The notes under the pieces: model-generated | The model's input: only the letters and a program-made list of their open reading frames with translations | Told to the model about the DNA's origin: nothing | The model's database searches: none | NCBI RefSeq assembly: GCF_040183065.1 | Contig: NC_091120.1 | Span: forward strand, 15,393,708 to 15,457,707 | Reading direction: 5' to 3' | Origin: Periplaneta americana | Taxonomy: Eukaryota > Arthropoda > Insecta > Blattodea > Blattidae | DNA length: 64,000 bases | Position numbers and translations under genes: made by a program | Part shown: positions 27,000 through 41,100 of the stretch, in pieces | Numbering within the stretch: the stretch's first letter is position 1 | Layout of the letters: the number at the start of each line of letters is the position of its first letter

Positions 27000-29900
27000 G
27001 TGTATTTTCATCTTTTTGAAGTTTCAAGGATTATTTAGAAGTGTTCATGGGACTAATGTGTTTAAAATAATTTCACATTTGACTTCTGTAAACTTAAGAG
27101 GAATATTAAAACATACTTATTCATCGTGTCTGTTTAGCTCAGTTGACTAACGCGTGTTGTTATCAAATCCTATAAACTATAAACCCAACTTCGCAGGTTC
27201 AAGTCTCCTCGCCTCCCCCTCCCAAAAGGTAAATTATTACAAATTAAAAAAAAAATACATATTAGATATGGATGCAATGCACAAATTACGATGTAGTAGA
27301 TAGAGAAAAGAGAAGGAGATTGAGTGTATATGTATATTTAAGAAATGGTAATAAAGAAGTAGAGGTAGTAACATCTAGTAACTAATATATTAACTTCTTG
27401 AGTAATAGTTCAATGGAAAAGTATACATGTGTACCCGGGTACTAGGAAAATACTAATGAACTGTGAGATAAAGTTCAAACTGTGAGGTAAAGTCTTTAAA
27501 GTAATATTGAATAAAAGCCTACTTTACAAACGCAAAAGTATGTAGTAAAGGCATGTTTTTCGTTATGGTCATGGATAAAATTTATTATCGAATACTGTGA
27601 ATGCATACAAGAGAGGAAAATCTTAGATGAAAGAGAAAGTAAGCAGCTTTTCTGATCAAGAAATATCCAGAGAACGTCTCAAGGAAGGTACTAAATAAAT
27701 CATGAGTTTGATTCCCAGTCGAGGCAAGTTACCTGGTTGAGGTTTTTTCCAGATTTTTCCTCAACTCAATATGAGCAAATGCTGGGTAACTTTCGATGTT
27801 GGACCCCGGACTCATTTCACTGGCATTATCACTTTCATCTCATTCAGACACTAAATAACCTAAGATGTTGATAAAGCGTCATAAAATAACCTACTAAAAT
27901 AAAAAATTACCATGGGAGTAGGAAAAGAGGTGAACCAAGGTCGACATGAATGGGTTATAATTGAAGATCGTGTTTGAAATAAATTTAAAGGGTCGAAACT
28001 AGTTTGTTCGTCATAATTATGTGGAAATAAGACATCGAAAATCTTCACAAAATTACATAAATTGGGCACACAAACTTACCTGTGTAGACTATTTCATATG
28101 AAGCTCTAAGAATGACAATCAATTTATTTTCTTTTTCAGCACCTGAAAGAATAACTAAATTTTCTTATACCCATTGCTACAAACTCAAGTTGGATTAAGT
28201 CTCATAACAAACAAAGCTTGCAATTGACACGGAGTTTCTCATTGGATATTTTACACCAGTAAGGAATAAAAGTACTATTGTGCAGAACCTTTAATCAAAT
28301 GAATTGGTACAATCACTGTTCGACTGATATCCTTCTGTTTTCAAATTCACAATTCATTTTAGCAGAGTCACGCCATGATAATGATTTTAGTAACATGTAA
28401 AATGAAAGAAATGTTCTCTGCCTGTAATTCGAACAAGTCTAATAAGCAAAATGATCACACTACATTATTGCAACGACTCACTTTCAAAAGATACAAATGT
28501 TCTTTGTTGTTTTCAGAAAAAAAGTTTGTGGGGGTGAGTGCCAAGGTGTCAAATGTAGATCCATTTTTTTAAGGGGGAAACATAGTGGTTAAATTGGTTG
28601 TATCTAATGTTGAGCAGTTGTTGACAGCACTCCATTATGGGTAGCTCAGTTGGTAGAGCAGCTGGCTACGGACTGGAAGGTCCGGGGTTCGATCCCAGGT
28701 GGTGACAGGATTTTTTCTCGTTGCCAAACTTTCAGAACAGCCCCGAGGTTCACTCAGCCTCCTATAAAATTGAGTACTGGGTCTTTCCCGGGGTAAAAGG
28801 CGGTCAGAGCGTGGTGCTGACCACACCACCTCATTCTAGTGCCGAGGTCATGGAAAGCATGGGGTTCTACCTCCATGCCCCCCAAGTGCCTTCATGGCAT
28901 GTTACGGGGATACCTTTACCTTTACCTTTCCTTTTTTACTCCAATATTTAGCAGGAAGACTGGAAAATTGAGTAAAGTTGGACAGTGAAGATGATCTTGA
29001 TCCAATCTTAATTAAGATTGTAGAAAGGGCAATATCAGTAATTCTGTGTAAATGTTTACTGATGCAATCTTGATCTATAAGTAACCTGAATGTTGCCACC
29101 GCAGAATTTCGTGAAGTTTAGTTATTAAATTAGATATACTGCATAATATCTCCCATTTTTTCCATTTGCTTTATTAAATTGTTATACATGTATTCTGATC
29201 TTCAACAACAAATTCCACAATTTGGGATATCTGGCCGAAATCTACGGCTGACCACTAGGATCCAGAATACAAAGCACAGGTTAAATGAAAAATACAATAT
29301 GATTGCGGAGAGAATATGGAACAATAATAAATTTAAAAATAAAGTACAATTTGATTTCGGAGAAACATGAGATGAAAGTACATTGAAGAGTAATGAGATG
29401 AAGTGAAAAAAAAAATACATACTATTATACAGGTGATTGTGTAAAATGGATAATGAATCTCTCAATACCATTAGACAAATTTTGTTAATGTCCTCATTAG
29501 AAAATTTAAGAGAAAGGAGAATGGTTTTTGTTAACTTAAATGAAGTTCCCCTAGTGCCAAAAAGAAGTCCTTTCACTTCTCATGTATTAATATTCATTTT
29601 GTATCTCTCACTGAAGTGAGGAATACATGGATTGTAAACAGACTTCTTTTCATTGCTAACGTTGTTGGCTTGTTGATCATCCTTCTCGAAACGGACAGTG
29701 GGGTCAAGAATGAGGCTACTTTGATTCCGGCGATCGATGGCTGTAATGTGTGCTCTTCTCGTTGATTCTTTTAACACGGTGGTAAGATTCAGGTATGGTC
29801 AATGACTCTGGATTAATTTTGCTACCTTTCTTGGCCAAGAAATCTGGTGCTTGATTACTTTCCAGTTCGCAATATGCTTGGGATCCACTAGTGTACCAAA

Positions 29901-32900
29901 AGTTTATTCAATATTACCAATTGTTTTAAAATTTTACGACACTCTAGAATAGGTGCTAAGATTTTTTGCTGTTACATCCGATGCTATAGGAAAGATAATT
30001 TCTTTTGAATCTGATAATTCAGTATCATAGTCTTCTGAAATTTATCAATTCGATACAGATTTTGTAAGCTTGAAAGAATAACTATAATTTCATCTCCAAA
30101 AATAGTATTACTAGTTAGTGTTTGAATCTGTAGAAGGAAGAAAGGGCACCAGTAGGCCTACCTGCATTATTTGTTAAATAGGATCCGTCTGTAAAATATG
30201 TAACCACTTACTGAGAGGTTAATTTTAATTTCTCATTTTTTAATCATCATCATATCCCTCACGTATTAGACCCTACAGGATCTGTTACGGTCTCATGCCA
30301 GCGCTTTCGTGGTCTTCCCAATTTCCTCTTTCCTCTTGGTACATAAGTAAGAATCTGTTTAGGCCATCTAGTGCGATCCATCCTTTCGACATGTTTTTTC
30401 CACTGAAGTCGATATTGTTGAACAAAATTAACTATAGGATCCATTTTGAGTTCCTGCAATATGTCCACATTTTTACGATGTTCCAGCAAAGAGCATCCCG
30501 CTGTTCGTCTCATGAACCTCATTTCAGCTGTCGTCAACCTTAGCTCATCAGCTTTTCTGATTGTCCATGCCTCGCTACCGTAAGTGAGGACCGGTCGAGC
30601 TAGTGTTTTATATACCTTTAGCCTTGTATGTTTCTGAACATGGGAGGATTTGAAGACGGCGTTAATGACGCCAGTGATTTTTATAAATTTAGATATTTTG
30701 TTCGACATATCTTCATCAGTGATGTAAGAGAGGTTATAACCTAAATAGTTAAATGAGTTAACACATTCAATTAAAGTATTATTTATCATGATCTTACTTG
30801 GAATTGGGTTCTCTCCCGAAAATGCCATGACTTTTGTTTTCTCTTTTGAGATTTCCATATTGAAATCAGAGGCGATTATTTGCAAATTATAAATGGCTCT
30901 TTGTAAAGCATCCTCTGTTTTAGCGATAATAACCTGATTGTCGGCAAACATTAGTGTATCGAGAACTGTGTTTCGATTAATTTGAATTCCAGCATGATGA
31001 CTTTGCCTCCAAATGTATAAAATATGGTTCATATATATAATAAACAACAGAGGGGAAAGACCGCACCCTTGTCTAACACCTTGGTTAATAACAAATTTTT
31101 TTATGTCTGGAGAAGTATTCTTACATCTCGTATTAAAATTAAATAATATTTAGTGTAAAATAACTCTAAGGGATTGAGTTTTAATAGCAAATTTTCTTTT
31201 AATTTAAGTAGCTGTAATTTTTGTTTTATATCTTAAACAAGACTTAGAAAGCTCTGTTGGGTTTTCAAGCATACCTCTCGCAAGAACAAACCAGGCTTTA
31301 CTCATTCTTGATTTTTCTTTTTCCTGTTGAAAAAAACATTGAAAACTTTAGCTCGCCCCTGAAAGAGCAGAACTCGTGCTCAGGGGTGGATTCCTGAATT
31401 GAAATTAATAATTATACAATACAATTTGTCTTATGTCTACTATGCAATTATAGTAGGCCTATATAAATTTAAATTTACAATTTTTCAATTTTTATAAAAT
31501 CCATACATAACTTTTTAAATTTAATACTAGAACTATTAGAATTGACAAGATTAGGATATTTAAATATAAATTTGTTATATATTCTTGGGCCTAAATTACT
31601 ACTATGATTAAATACTGTAACAGTGTTGCATTTTGGTTCAAACAGTCTTAAAGAATTCATACCTTTTGTTTCATAACTACGAGAATACAATTCAAAATTA
31701 TTTCTATTTTTATGTATGAATTTTATTGATACAATATAATAAATTTGTCTTACGTTAACTACATTAAAGTCTAGAAACAAATTTTGAGGTGGAAAATCAA
31801 TAGGTTTATGAAGACACATTTTAATTATTTTCTTCTGTAATAAATAAAGTGGATTAAATTTGGATTTAAATGAGCTACCCCATCCAATAATTCCATACAT
31901 AATTACCGATTGAAATAAAGTTAAATATATTGTACGTAATAAACTTATTGACAAGTAATTCCTCAATAAAACAAAATAATATACTATTTTACGTAATTTA
32001 TTAAAAAGGTAATTAATGTGTTGATTCCATTTTAAATGATTATCGAAAATTATGCCTAAATATTTAACTTCAGAGGATTCTTTAATAATCTGACATTTAC
32101 ACTGTATAAGACAACAATCAGATTTATGTAATTTAATACTTAAATAACATAATAACGCAAGTACTGTATCTTGATGGCTGTGTAATTGATCTTCCTCTTT
32201 GAACACAGGGATCAGACCCGACCTCATATGAGCTAATCCAGAAAAATCAGCTTCTACAGAAGAGATTACTGGCACAATCACAAACAGCCATCAAACGAGA
32301 GGCCCAGCTACAAGAATCTCAACGATTGTGTCAGAATCTACGTGATCTCCTGTCCCGTCAGCCAGGGCCAGACGTAGCTATCCGCCTCCAACAAACACAA
32401 CATGCCCTTCAAGACAGAGGCAAGAAAATGAAGGTTTGTTACTCGTATTGCTCAGAACACCAGCATAAGAAATTACTCAGAAGAGGTGGTGGCTGGATTT
32501 TTCAATTGCTAGTGAATATATTGTAGATTTATTCCAACTCAACAATGTAACTGTTATTCAAAGCAACAATAATTACTTTGTATAATTTAGTTTAAATACT
32601 CCCGTCAACAATGGATCTCCACTCCACACCGTAACATAGTATTCGTTATTGCACTCCACAGACAATGACAATTTACTTGGATTATTGAGAACAACAATGA
32701 ACTGTTAATTTTAACTAATGTTCACAGAGCACTATTTACAAATCAGAACTGTCAGTTTTGATGTTCACAGTTCGTTTGCCTTGGCTAATTCTTCTAGCTC
32801 AGTCACTCGAGTTCACAGTATCTCGAACCCCAGACCTTCAGAGACAGTCCACTGAACTTCGAACTCAGGTCCCCCAACTGCAGTCCACTGCACTCAAACT

Positions 32901-35900
32901 CAGGACTTCCGGCTCCACAGTTATAGAGACAACTCAAGTCAAACTCCAGTCTCGAAGCTGGCTTCACTGCTACACAAGACTGGCTGGCTTACTGTCCACT
33001 GATTATAACAACACTACTACTCAAGTTCACTCGCGTGTTGTATTTATAACCAAACCATAGTTACGAGAAATTTCTATAATGCTAGAGATTTCCACGGATG
33101 TCCAGAGTTGGGATTCTCGAATAATCTTGATATCTCTCCTCTCTGCCGCGGTCGCTCTCTCTCCTCTCCTCTCCATGCCACAGGAAGCAGATGCGCGCGC
33201 ACTTGCGCCGAACCACAGCCGACCTTGTAATCCTTCTGCCGGTCGTGAGATCGTATCCCAGCTCTGTCACAATATATAAAAACCTCACAAAGTTTCGAAA
33301 TTGTATCCATCTTCATTCTTCTGCTGAACAATGGGGTGAGAAGAATGTCCTAATCATTGGGGACTTTCAAATGGCTAAATCATGTGATGTACTAGCAGGT
33401 AATGCATATTTTAATAAAAAGGAAGTGACGCTAAATTTAAGTGACCAGCTTACTAGAGAGGAATTGAAAGGTAAAATAAAACAGTACAGATGTATTAAGA
33501 AAGTTAACCGCATCTGTGACTCAAGTGCTGGAGCACTGGGCTTCCATTCAGGTGACCCAGGTTCGACCCCCAGCCAGGTCATGATGAAACTTGTAATGGA
33601 CAAAACAGACGTTGCAGAGGGGTTTTCTTGGGGTATCCAACACTCTCCACCTCCTCTCATTTCATCTATCATCTGCAATAATAAAGATAAACTGAAGTGA
33701 AGTCTTGGGGATAGTATGGGCTTCCAATGCTGATACAGGAAGGGCTTGGGCTTCAGGCCCTGCGGCTTATCAGGCATCCTCTTGTGCAGATGGGACCTGG
33801 CTGTATCAAGGGCTGAGGCAATATGGTCCACCCAGCGAATAGGGATTATAAAGAATGGACACTGAGCGAATTTTCCTGTGTTTTGTTTCTCTGTGAGCCA
33901 GCGTTTAGTTCTACTTTCAAGCGCTAGAGGTTAGTGTAATCGAGCATAGGCTAAGATAATAATTGAGTATAGAGTTGAGACACAGGATCCAAACATCGCC
34001 TACCTTGTTGTATAATCCAGTAATGCTTTGCTTCAAATAAATTCAAGTTAACAGCTTTTCCTTATTACTCAGTGACAAACTAGTTGTAATAATAATGTTT
34101 TACATTTCAGATATAATAAATTATATTATAAAATAATATAATACATTATAAAATTAAGTATCAAATTCGTTTAATATTTGAATATAATATAATATAGATA
34201 TATGGTTTTATTTCTCATAAGAGTTTTGTTTTTCCATTTTCAGTGCTATCAAATCATTACATATTTTAATTGTTGTTGGGGTCAACATCTCAACTCTCAT
34301 TATAAAGGAACTCTAGAGTCTAGACATTACAGTTAATGGCGGATTTATTATTTTATGGATCCAATTTATTTTATTTGAGTACACAATGTACCTAGATGTA
34401 TTAATAATGTGTTATATTTCTGCTGTGTCGACTGCTAGCTGGTGTGATGTCAGCGCCAACTCTAGGGAGAAAGCAGAATCTGACGCTTTAGCTGGCTTGA
34501 AGGTCATTGAAATCAATCCGGTTACATCAAAGGTACCAACGCGAAGTGTCCATTCTTTATAATCCCTATTTGCTGGTCCACCTGTCAGCATCAGATGATC
34601 AGGAAGGGTTTGAGGCTTCTCAGGCTACTTGTCCGCTTAATGGAACCTGAGCTGAGGTAGGATGGCCACCTGTCAGCACCGGATTCACAAATGCCACCCA
34701 GGCCACCTGTCGGACTTAGACATTCATCACGCAGTGAACTGAAGCATGCCTAAGCGTCCCAGGTCCAGCCCTCATAAAACAGTCAGCTAGCTATGAAGCA
34801 AGTTAAGAGAATATACCTTAATAAAACGAATATATGATATGATATATTTCGTCACAGCACTTCTTTACATGTAATGGTGTACCTCACATTTCTGTACCCG
34901 GTGCCACCATTAACATATTATTACAATAACACATTATTTGCAGTACACGTCTACACAAATACTCCCAATTACACTATGTACCTTTTTTGTTACTTGGTCA
35001 ATCTCTCCTTCAGTATTTCTCCTACATTTCCTTTGCTATTATCTATTTGTTCATTAATCCTAATATATCTAAAATTATATACTCCTTTCACCCCCCTTTT
35101 CCTCTAACTACTATTCACTGAAATCTCATTTTCAATTTTTCTCTATAAATTATCATATTGAATTATTTGTCCTATTTGATCTTTGACCTTTTCTCACATC
35201 TTTCTCTTATATTCATTTAATGTTCCAACGTTCAAATGTTAGTACTAAATTTTTATGCTGTCACATGTACACTTCTCTTAACCCTTTCTCACTATTATCA
35301 CTCATTCCTAATTGCGCTCACTTTCCCTTCCTCACTATTCTGCTTACACCTAATTCTTTGTCACTATTCTCACTTCTTATAAATACTTACATTTTATTCT
35401 ACACATCTGCTTATACTTTCTCTCTCCCCTATACTTCTTGATCTTTTCCAGTTTCACTTTCAGTTTTTGATCATATACCCACATTTTTTAATCATATCTA
35501 ATATCTTTGCCATATCCTCAGCTGTCGCAGGTTCTGACCTTTCTTTACTGTTCGTCTCTGCCTTATTTCTATCTCTGTCTTTCTTTCTATTTCTTTCTTC
35601 TTCAATTCCTCTTTTATTATTCCTCCCCACGCTTTCACTTTCGCATACAAGCTTTCCACTTGCACCCTTATTCTCTTCCCTATCATTTCCTGACTCTTGG
35701 TTTCTCTTTTTATCACCACTCGCCTTTTTTCTAGTGCCCGTGTTTCTTGTTCCTTTATTGTCAGCATTCCTCTGGAGTGCGCTAACCTTACCACCATCGT
35801 ATGTAGACTAGGAATCTGCTTATGCTGCATGATCACGTTACTGTTTTCTTCTCCTTGCTGTGTCACCATCTTTACACTTCCTCGTACGTCAGTATGTGGG

Positions 35901-38142
35901 TTCCTGAACTCATTACTATTCACTCCTGTTACCATGTGTTGATCTGCAACAATCACTTGTTCCGTCCTTGAAGTTGGGATGATTTTCTTCCACCCTTCCT
36001 GCTCCTTCCCTCTGCTTATGTAGCTAACATCGACTCTCTGTTGCCTTCTCATTGCTTCCCTCTGCAATGTTGAAATATGTCCACTGTCCTCTTTCGTTCT
36101 TCTTATTAGTCCAAATTCTGGATGATCTTCATTCCTCAGACAAAACTCCAGATCATACCATTTTCCGTTCACTTTCAGTTTATCCTCGTACATCTTAGCA
36201 AAGTGACCCTTCGCCCTCGCTGCTTTCATATAAGGTAGTAGCTGTTTTCTTCTATTTCTTACTTCAAGTGGCATATCTAAACGAATATATGTCAGTAATG
36301 GAACTGAACAGAAAGAACATAGGTGAGAAAAAATGAGGAGTTAAAGACTGTGCTACTGCTTATCAAACAGAGGATGGGTTAACAGAAGACGGAATTTTTT
36401 AATGTCATATTTTCAGGTAAGTTATGATCTAATACAATTAATATTTATTGCATTAGAAGGCAGGATTGTTCAACTATATGATTTGTCCGAAGTTTAGTAA
36501 TAGTAACTTTGTGTATAATGAGTGGTTGCGAAATGTTGGGAAAGTTTACATTACATTGACTAGTGAGGTCATCTGAGCAGGCCATATATGCAGTTTCTTT
36601 GTGTTGCCAATGATTCAAGTTATTTGCTAGTTTTAATATTAATTTAAATTCGTGATTGTCACCTCACATTACCAACATCGAATAATCACTGCTGATTAAA
36701 TCATCATTATTAAATAGTATATGAAGAGTCCACTGCAAGAATGATGGATGTCATTTGGAATACATTTTGCAGGAGAAGCAATTGAAAGTTTGAAATGCTT
36801 AGCGCTCGAAGCTTAACTGTGATTTTCCGATCATTACTGGACAATGACTATCAGTGTTAATGCCATATAACTCTCTATGTACATTCTGTATGTCTTAAGC
36901 TATCCATTGACAGTCTTGGTTCATTTTCGACAAGAAAGTGACATCCATCATTCTTGCAGTGGACTCTTCATATAATATAATGATATTGTATGTATGTATG
37001 TATGTATGTATTTATTTACATTGCAAATGGGTATATACCCGGTGACAGTGGTAACTAATTACACTCAATAATGACAATTAATAATAAACACAACTAATAA
37101 AAAACCAATAATAATAATAATAATAAAATAATAGTAATAATAACAAGGAGCATCCTAAATTAAATGAAGCATGGTCACTTAAAATAACATTTAAAGTAAA
37201 TCTAATTTGCATCTTAACCCTAAGCTCGAACTAAGACCCACGAGTGTGACAGGTTCATATCTGCACAAGTACCTTTCGGCACTACACTTATTTCACTGTC
37301 AACTCACTCACTGCACTGATTCTACATGATTTCACTAACACTTCTCACCATTTCACTGTTCGAATACTTTGCACAGCCACTTCACTGACACCAACACACT
37401 TCACTTACACAATAGACTTCACTGACACTACACACTTCACTGCCACAACACACTTCCTCACTGACAGAACACTTCAAATAACAAGATATCAATTACACCC
37501 TTTAACTAGTGTGTATAATATACTACCGTCTATAAGTAAAGTCCTTAAGCCTATTTTTAAATACATTTTTTGTTATTGGTAAAGCCTTTAGTAAGTCTGC
37601 AGGTAAAGCATTCCAGTCCCTGATAGTACGATTGAGAAAAGAAAACTTTCCAGCGTCTGTCCTCTGTCTTCTTTCCCTGAATTTATATGAGTGGTCGTTC
37701 CTTAGAGAGTAATTTGGCGGCTGCAACCTAGTCTTTATTTCTCTCCAGGCAGGCTCCCTCTGTATGTTTTGAACAGTGCGCATAATCGAATTCGCGTTCT
37801 CCTGTCCGTGAGTGTGTCCCATTTTAATGGTGAATTATTACAACAACACTTGAGAGCCCGTATTAGGCCTAATAATAATACTAATAATAATAGTGGCAGT
37901 GCCAGTAATTTGATCAAATATTTTTCTTTCTTTATTGTTTTCAGTGCCTGATAGCCGAATTGAACATGTATGAAGCACAAGCATCGGAGTACAAATCTGA
38001 CTTGGAAAGAGTTAATGAAGAATTAAAGGTTGTGAAAAAGAAATACTTTGTACAGGTAAATATGAATCTGTATCAGTGTTTTCTAACTTCATAGGTTCAT
38101 GGCTCTTTGGTCTCCTGTGGCAACCCTGTATCAATAGAAAAG

Positions 38143-38193
<51 letters not shown>

Positions 38194-41100
38194 ATTTCAC
38201 GGATTAAACTATATTTGGTTTGTTCCAATCTGGAGAATGTCGTAATGAATGTAATTATTCAAATTTGCGTATGTCATATTAGTGGGAGGATGGAAGAATG
38301 GTGAAGGAAAGGAAATGGTATGTTGTTGTTGTTTTCCAATGCCAGGCGTTTGACAACAAAGTCATTTGACCTCTTGCACTCCAACATCTTTCAAAGACAC
38401 CACCATGGTCAGCCACTGAAGCACAGATTTTGAGGTGTTCCGAATCCATTTCTTGGTTTAAGTTGCACAATGGGCAGTTAGGGGACTGATATATTCCAAT
38501 TCTATGCAGGTATGAAAATGGCAAGTTGTAGCCAATTTAAGTGAACACCATATTTTAACGTTTTGGTGGCTACTTCATTCACACACAACCCCCAGAATGT
38601 CTGGAGATCACACCTGCTGTTGGTCGACGGGTCCATTGGACCTAGCTGGGAGATCTTGTTGATCACCAGCTTTCCCTCCTTAAGCCACTAGAGGACGATT
38701 TTAGTGCCATAGCAGGTCAGCACTAGGAACAGAAAAGTAGAAAGAGGAGGAAGGAAAGTGAAATGAACCCCTAGGCTTCGAATGCTCTAATGCCGTCGTG
38801 GTCGAAGAAAGTAAGAGTTCAGTCAGAGGACTGGATAGGAAAGGGTAAAGAGGGAATTAGGTATTGGATAGAGGAAAATTATACCAAATTCAGTCATTAA
38901 CTCATCAAGCTGACCAGTGCTAATTGATGAGTAGCCCCTCCCTTTAGTTCAGCTCGTAAAATTATGCTTACTAACAGCTGCACCACGGGAAGGTAGGGAT
39001 GGGACATTGGGTATTTGTCCAGGTTGGTTCCTTAAAGCCTTCAATGGGAAGGATTAATGCTCTCCCCCCTGTATCCGACAGATACCCTTTTGCAGCCAGG
39101 AAATGGTGTGTGTGGATTTAGAAAAGGATTTCTTCTTCAAACTTATTTGCAATATGTGCATTTTGCATTTTAAAGCAGCGAATTTCCATGTAAATTTGAA
39201 GTTTGTTTTAGGCTTTACAGTAAGTACTTGAGAGTGTGTAATGTTTTTATTTTACTTCGAATTTTAAAATAATGTTCAAGAATGTATTATTATGCATCAT
39301 GAATTCAGATACTACTCACTGTACATGGAAAGAAAGAAGGGCAATGAGTAAATAGGGAACCACTTAAAACAGGAAGCTGTTCATGGTGCAGTTTGTTAAT
39401 GATTGCTGCCAAATACTATTACACTGTAATTCAAATTGTGAGCAAAATGCCAGACTGAAATCTTGAACGAAATTTAATACTGGAATGCTGTACTGTGCTT
39501 GCAAATCACCATGCTTTCCCAATTGCATCACATTCATACATTAAGATATTATTTAAAATTATAATTTGAAGAGTTCGCGGGAAAAATGATGAATGTCACA
39601 TTTCTGTTAAACCTACAAATTAAACCAAACCCTTTAACTCTATTAAATATAGAATATAATCTAAATTTAACAGAAGAAATACTAAAATCAGAAGTAAACA
39701 CTGAAATACTAAAACAATTAGAGACAATTAATATTAGGTACCCTCCACAAAACTGGCTTCATTTATACACCGATGGATCCTTGATCTCCAGAGAACAAGG
39801 TGCTGGTGCAGGTGTTACGTGCTGTCTCTTCTCACTTTATAGATCTCTTGGGTATGGAACAACAAGTTTTGATGGAGAAATCATTGCAATAAGTAAAAGT
39901 CTCAGGAATCTTCTATCCCACATCAATAAATTTAAGAATACAGTTACATTGTCAGACTCCAAAGCAGCTATTCTATCAATAGTCTCTAAACACACACCTT
40001 CATCTCAAACAGCAGAAATAACTAAAATGCTCTCTCAATTAATATCACTCAATAAAAGAATTGTATTCCAATGGATACCATCCCACTGTGGAATCCTGGG
40101 GAACAAGAATGCGGATGCTTTAGCAAAGAAGGGCAGCATTGCTACTTACAGACCTGTTACTAAATCTACGTATTACTCTGTGAAAAGATTTATTAAATCT
40201 ACATACTTAGACTTCAACAAACAAAATTTGATAACACAATCCCAAGGGAAAAAATGGAACTCTCTGCATCAAAATCCACAGTTAATTCCCGATTTACCAC
40301 GAAAATCGTCTGTAGCTGCATTTAGATTGGCAACAGGCCATGATTGTTTGGCCAAACACCTGCATAGAATTGGAATATATCAGGCCCCTAACTGCCCATT
40401 GTGCAACTCAAACCAAGAAATGGATTCGGAACACCTCAAAATCTGTGCTTCAGTGGCTGGCCATGATAATATCTTTGAAAAATATTGGAGTGCAAGAGGT
40501 CAAATGACTTTATTGTCAAACGCCTGGCATTAGAAAACAACAACAACATTTCTGTTAAGGATTACATAATGATCTAATTGAGTCTATAATTGGAAGATGT
40601 AGTGCTGTTTCTATAGAAAATAAAGGAAAGGATTACTGTATTCGTGGTGATAATTCTCTTTTTTACCATTTTTCATAAGAACAACATTAAATTTTGCAGT
40701 GATCCATTGAATTAGATAATGATATCAACTTTAAGAAAACTGTGACATTCATCCTTTTTCCCGCAAAGTCTTCATTTGTTAGTAAGCAGAACATTTTATG
40801 TATTTATCTGTCTATAACAGGGCAAAGCCCCAATTACAATACTTACTTACTGGCTTTTAAGGAACCCAGAGGTTCATTGCCGCCCTTACATAAGCCCGCC
40901 ATTGGTCCCTATCCTGAGCAAGATTAATCCAGTCTCTACGATCATATCCCACCTCCCTCAAATCCATTTTAATATTATCCTCCCATCTACGTCTCGGCCT
41001 CCCCAAAGGTCTTTTCCCCTCTGGCCTCCCAACTAACACTCTATATGCATTTCTGGATTCGCCCATATGTGCTACATGCCCTGCCCATCTCAAACATCTG

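Noticed and set aside
35467-35811. Plus-strand frames in the Ser/Leu/Phe-rich region
   Set aside because: They are the complement of the purine-rich ORF1-like frame and its 3' region, low complexity with no motif.
38012-38200. Poly-Met and poly-Ser frames
   Set aside because: They are translations of the ATC microsatellite.
38327-38535. Exact target duplication for LINE copy D
   Set aside because: The flanks gaaatggtatg and gaaaatggcaag are only partly alike, so no duplication is claimed.
39586-39610. The Met start of the 315-codon frame at 39586 as a real gene start
   Set aside because: These codons lie in host flank up to and inside the target duplication. The element begins at 39611.
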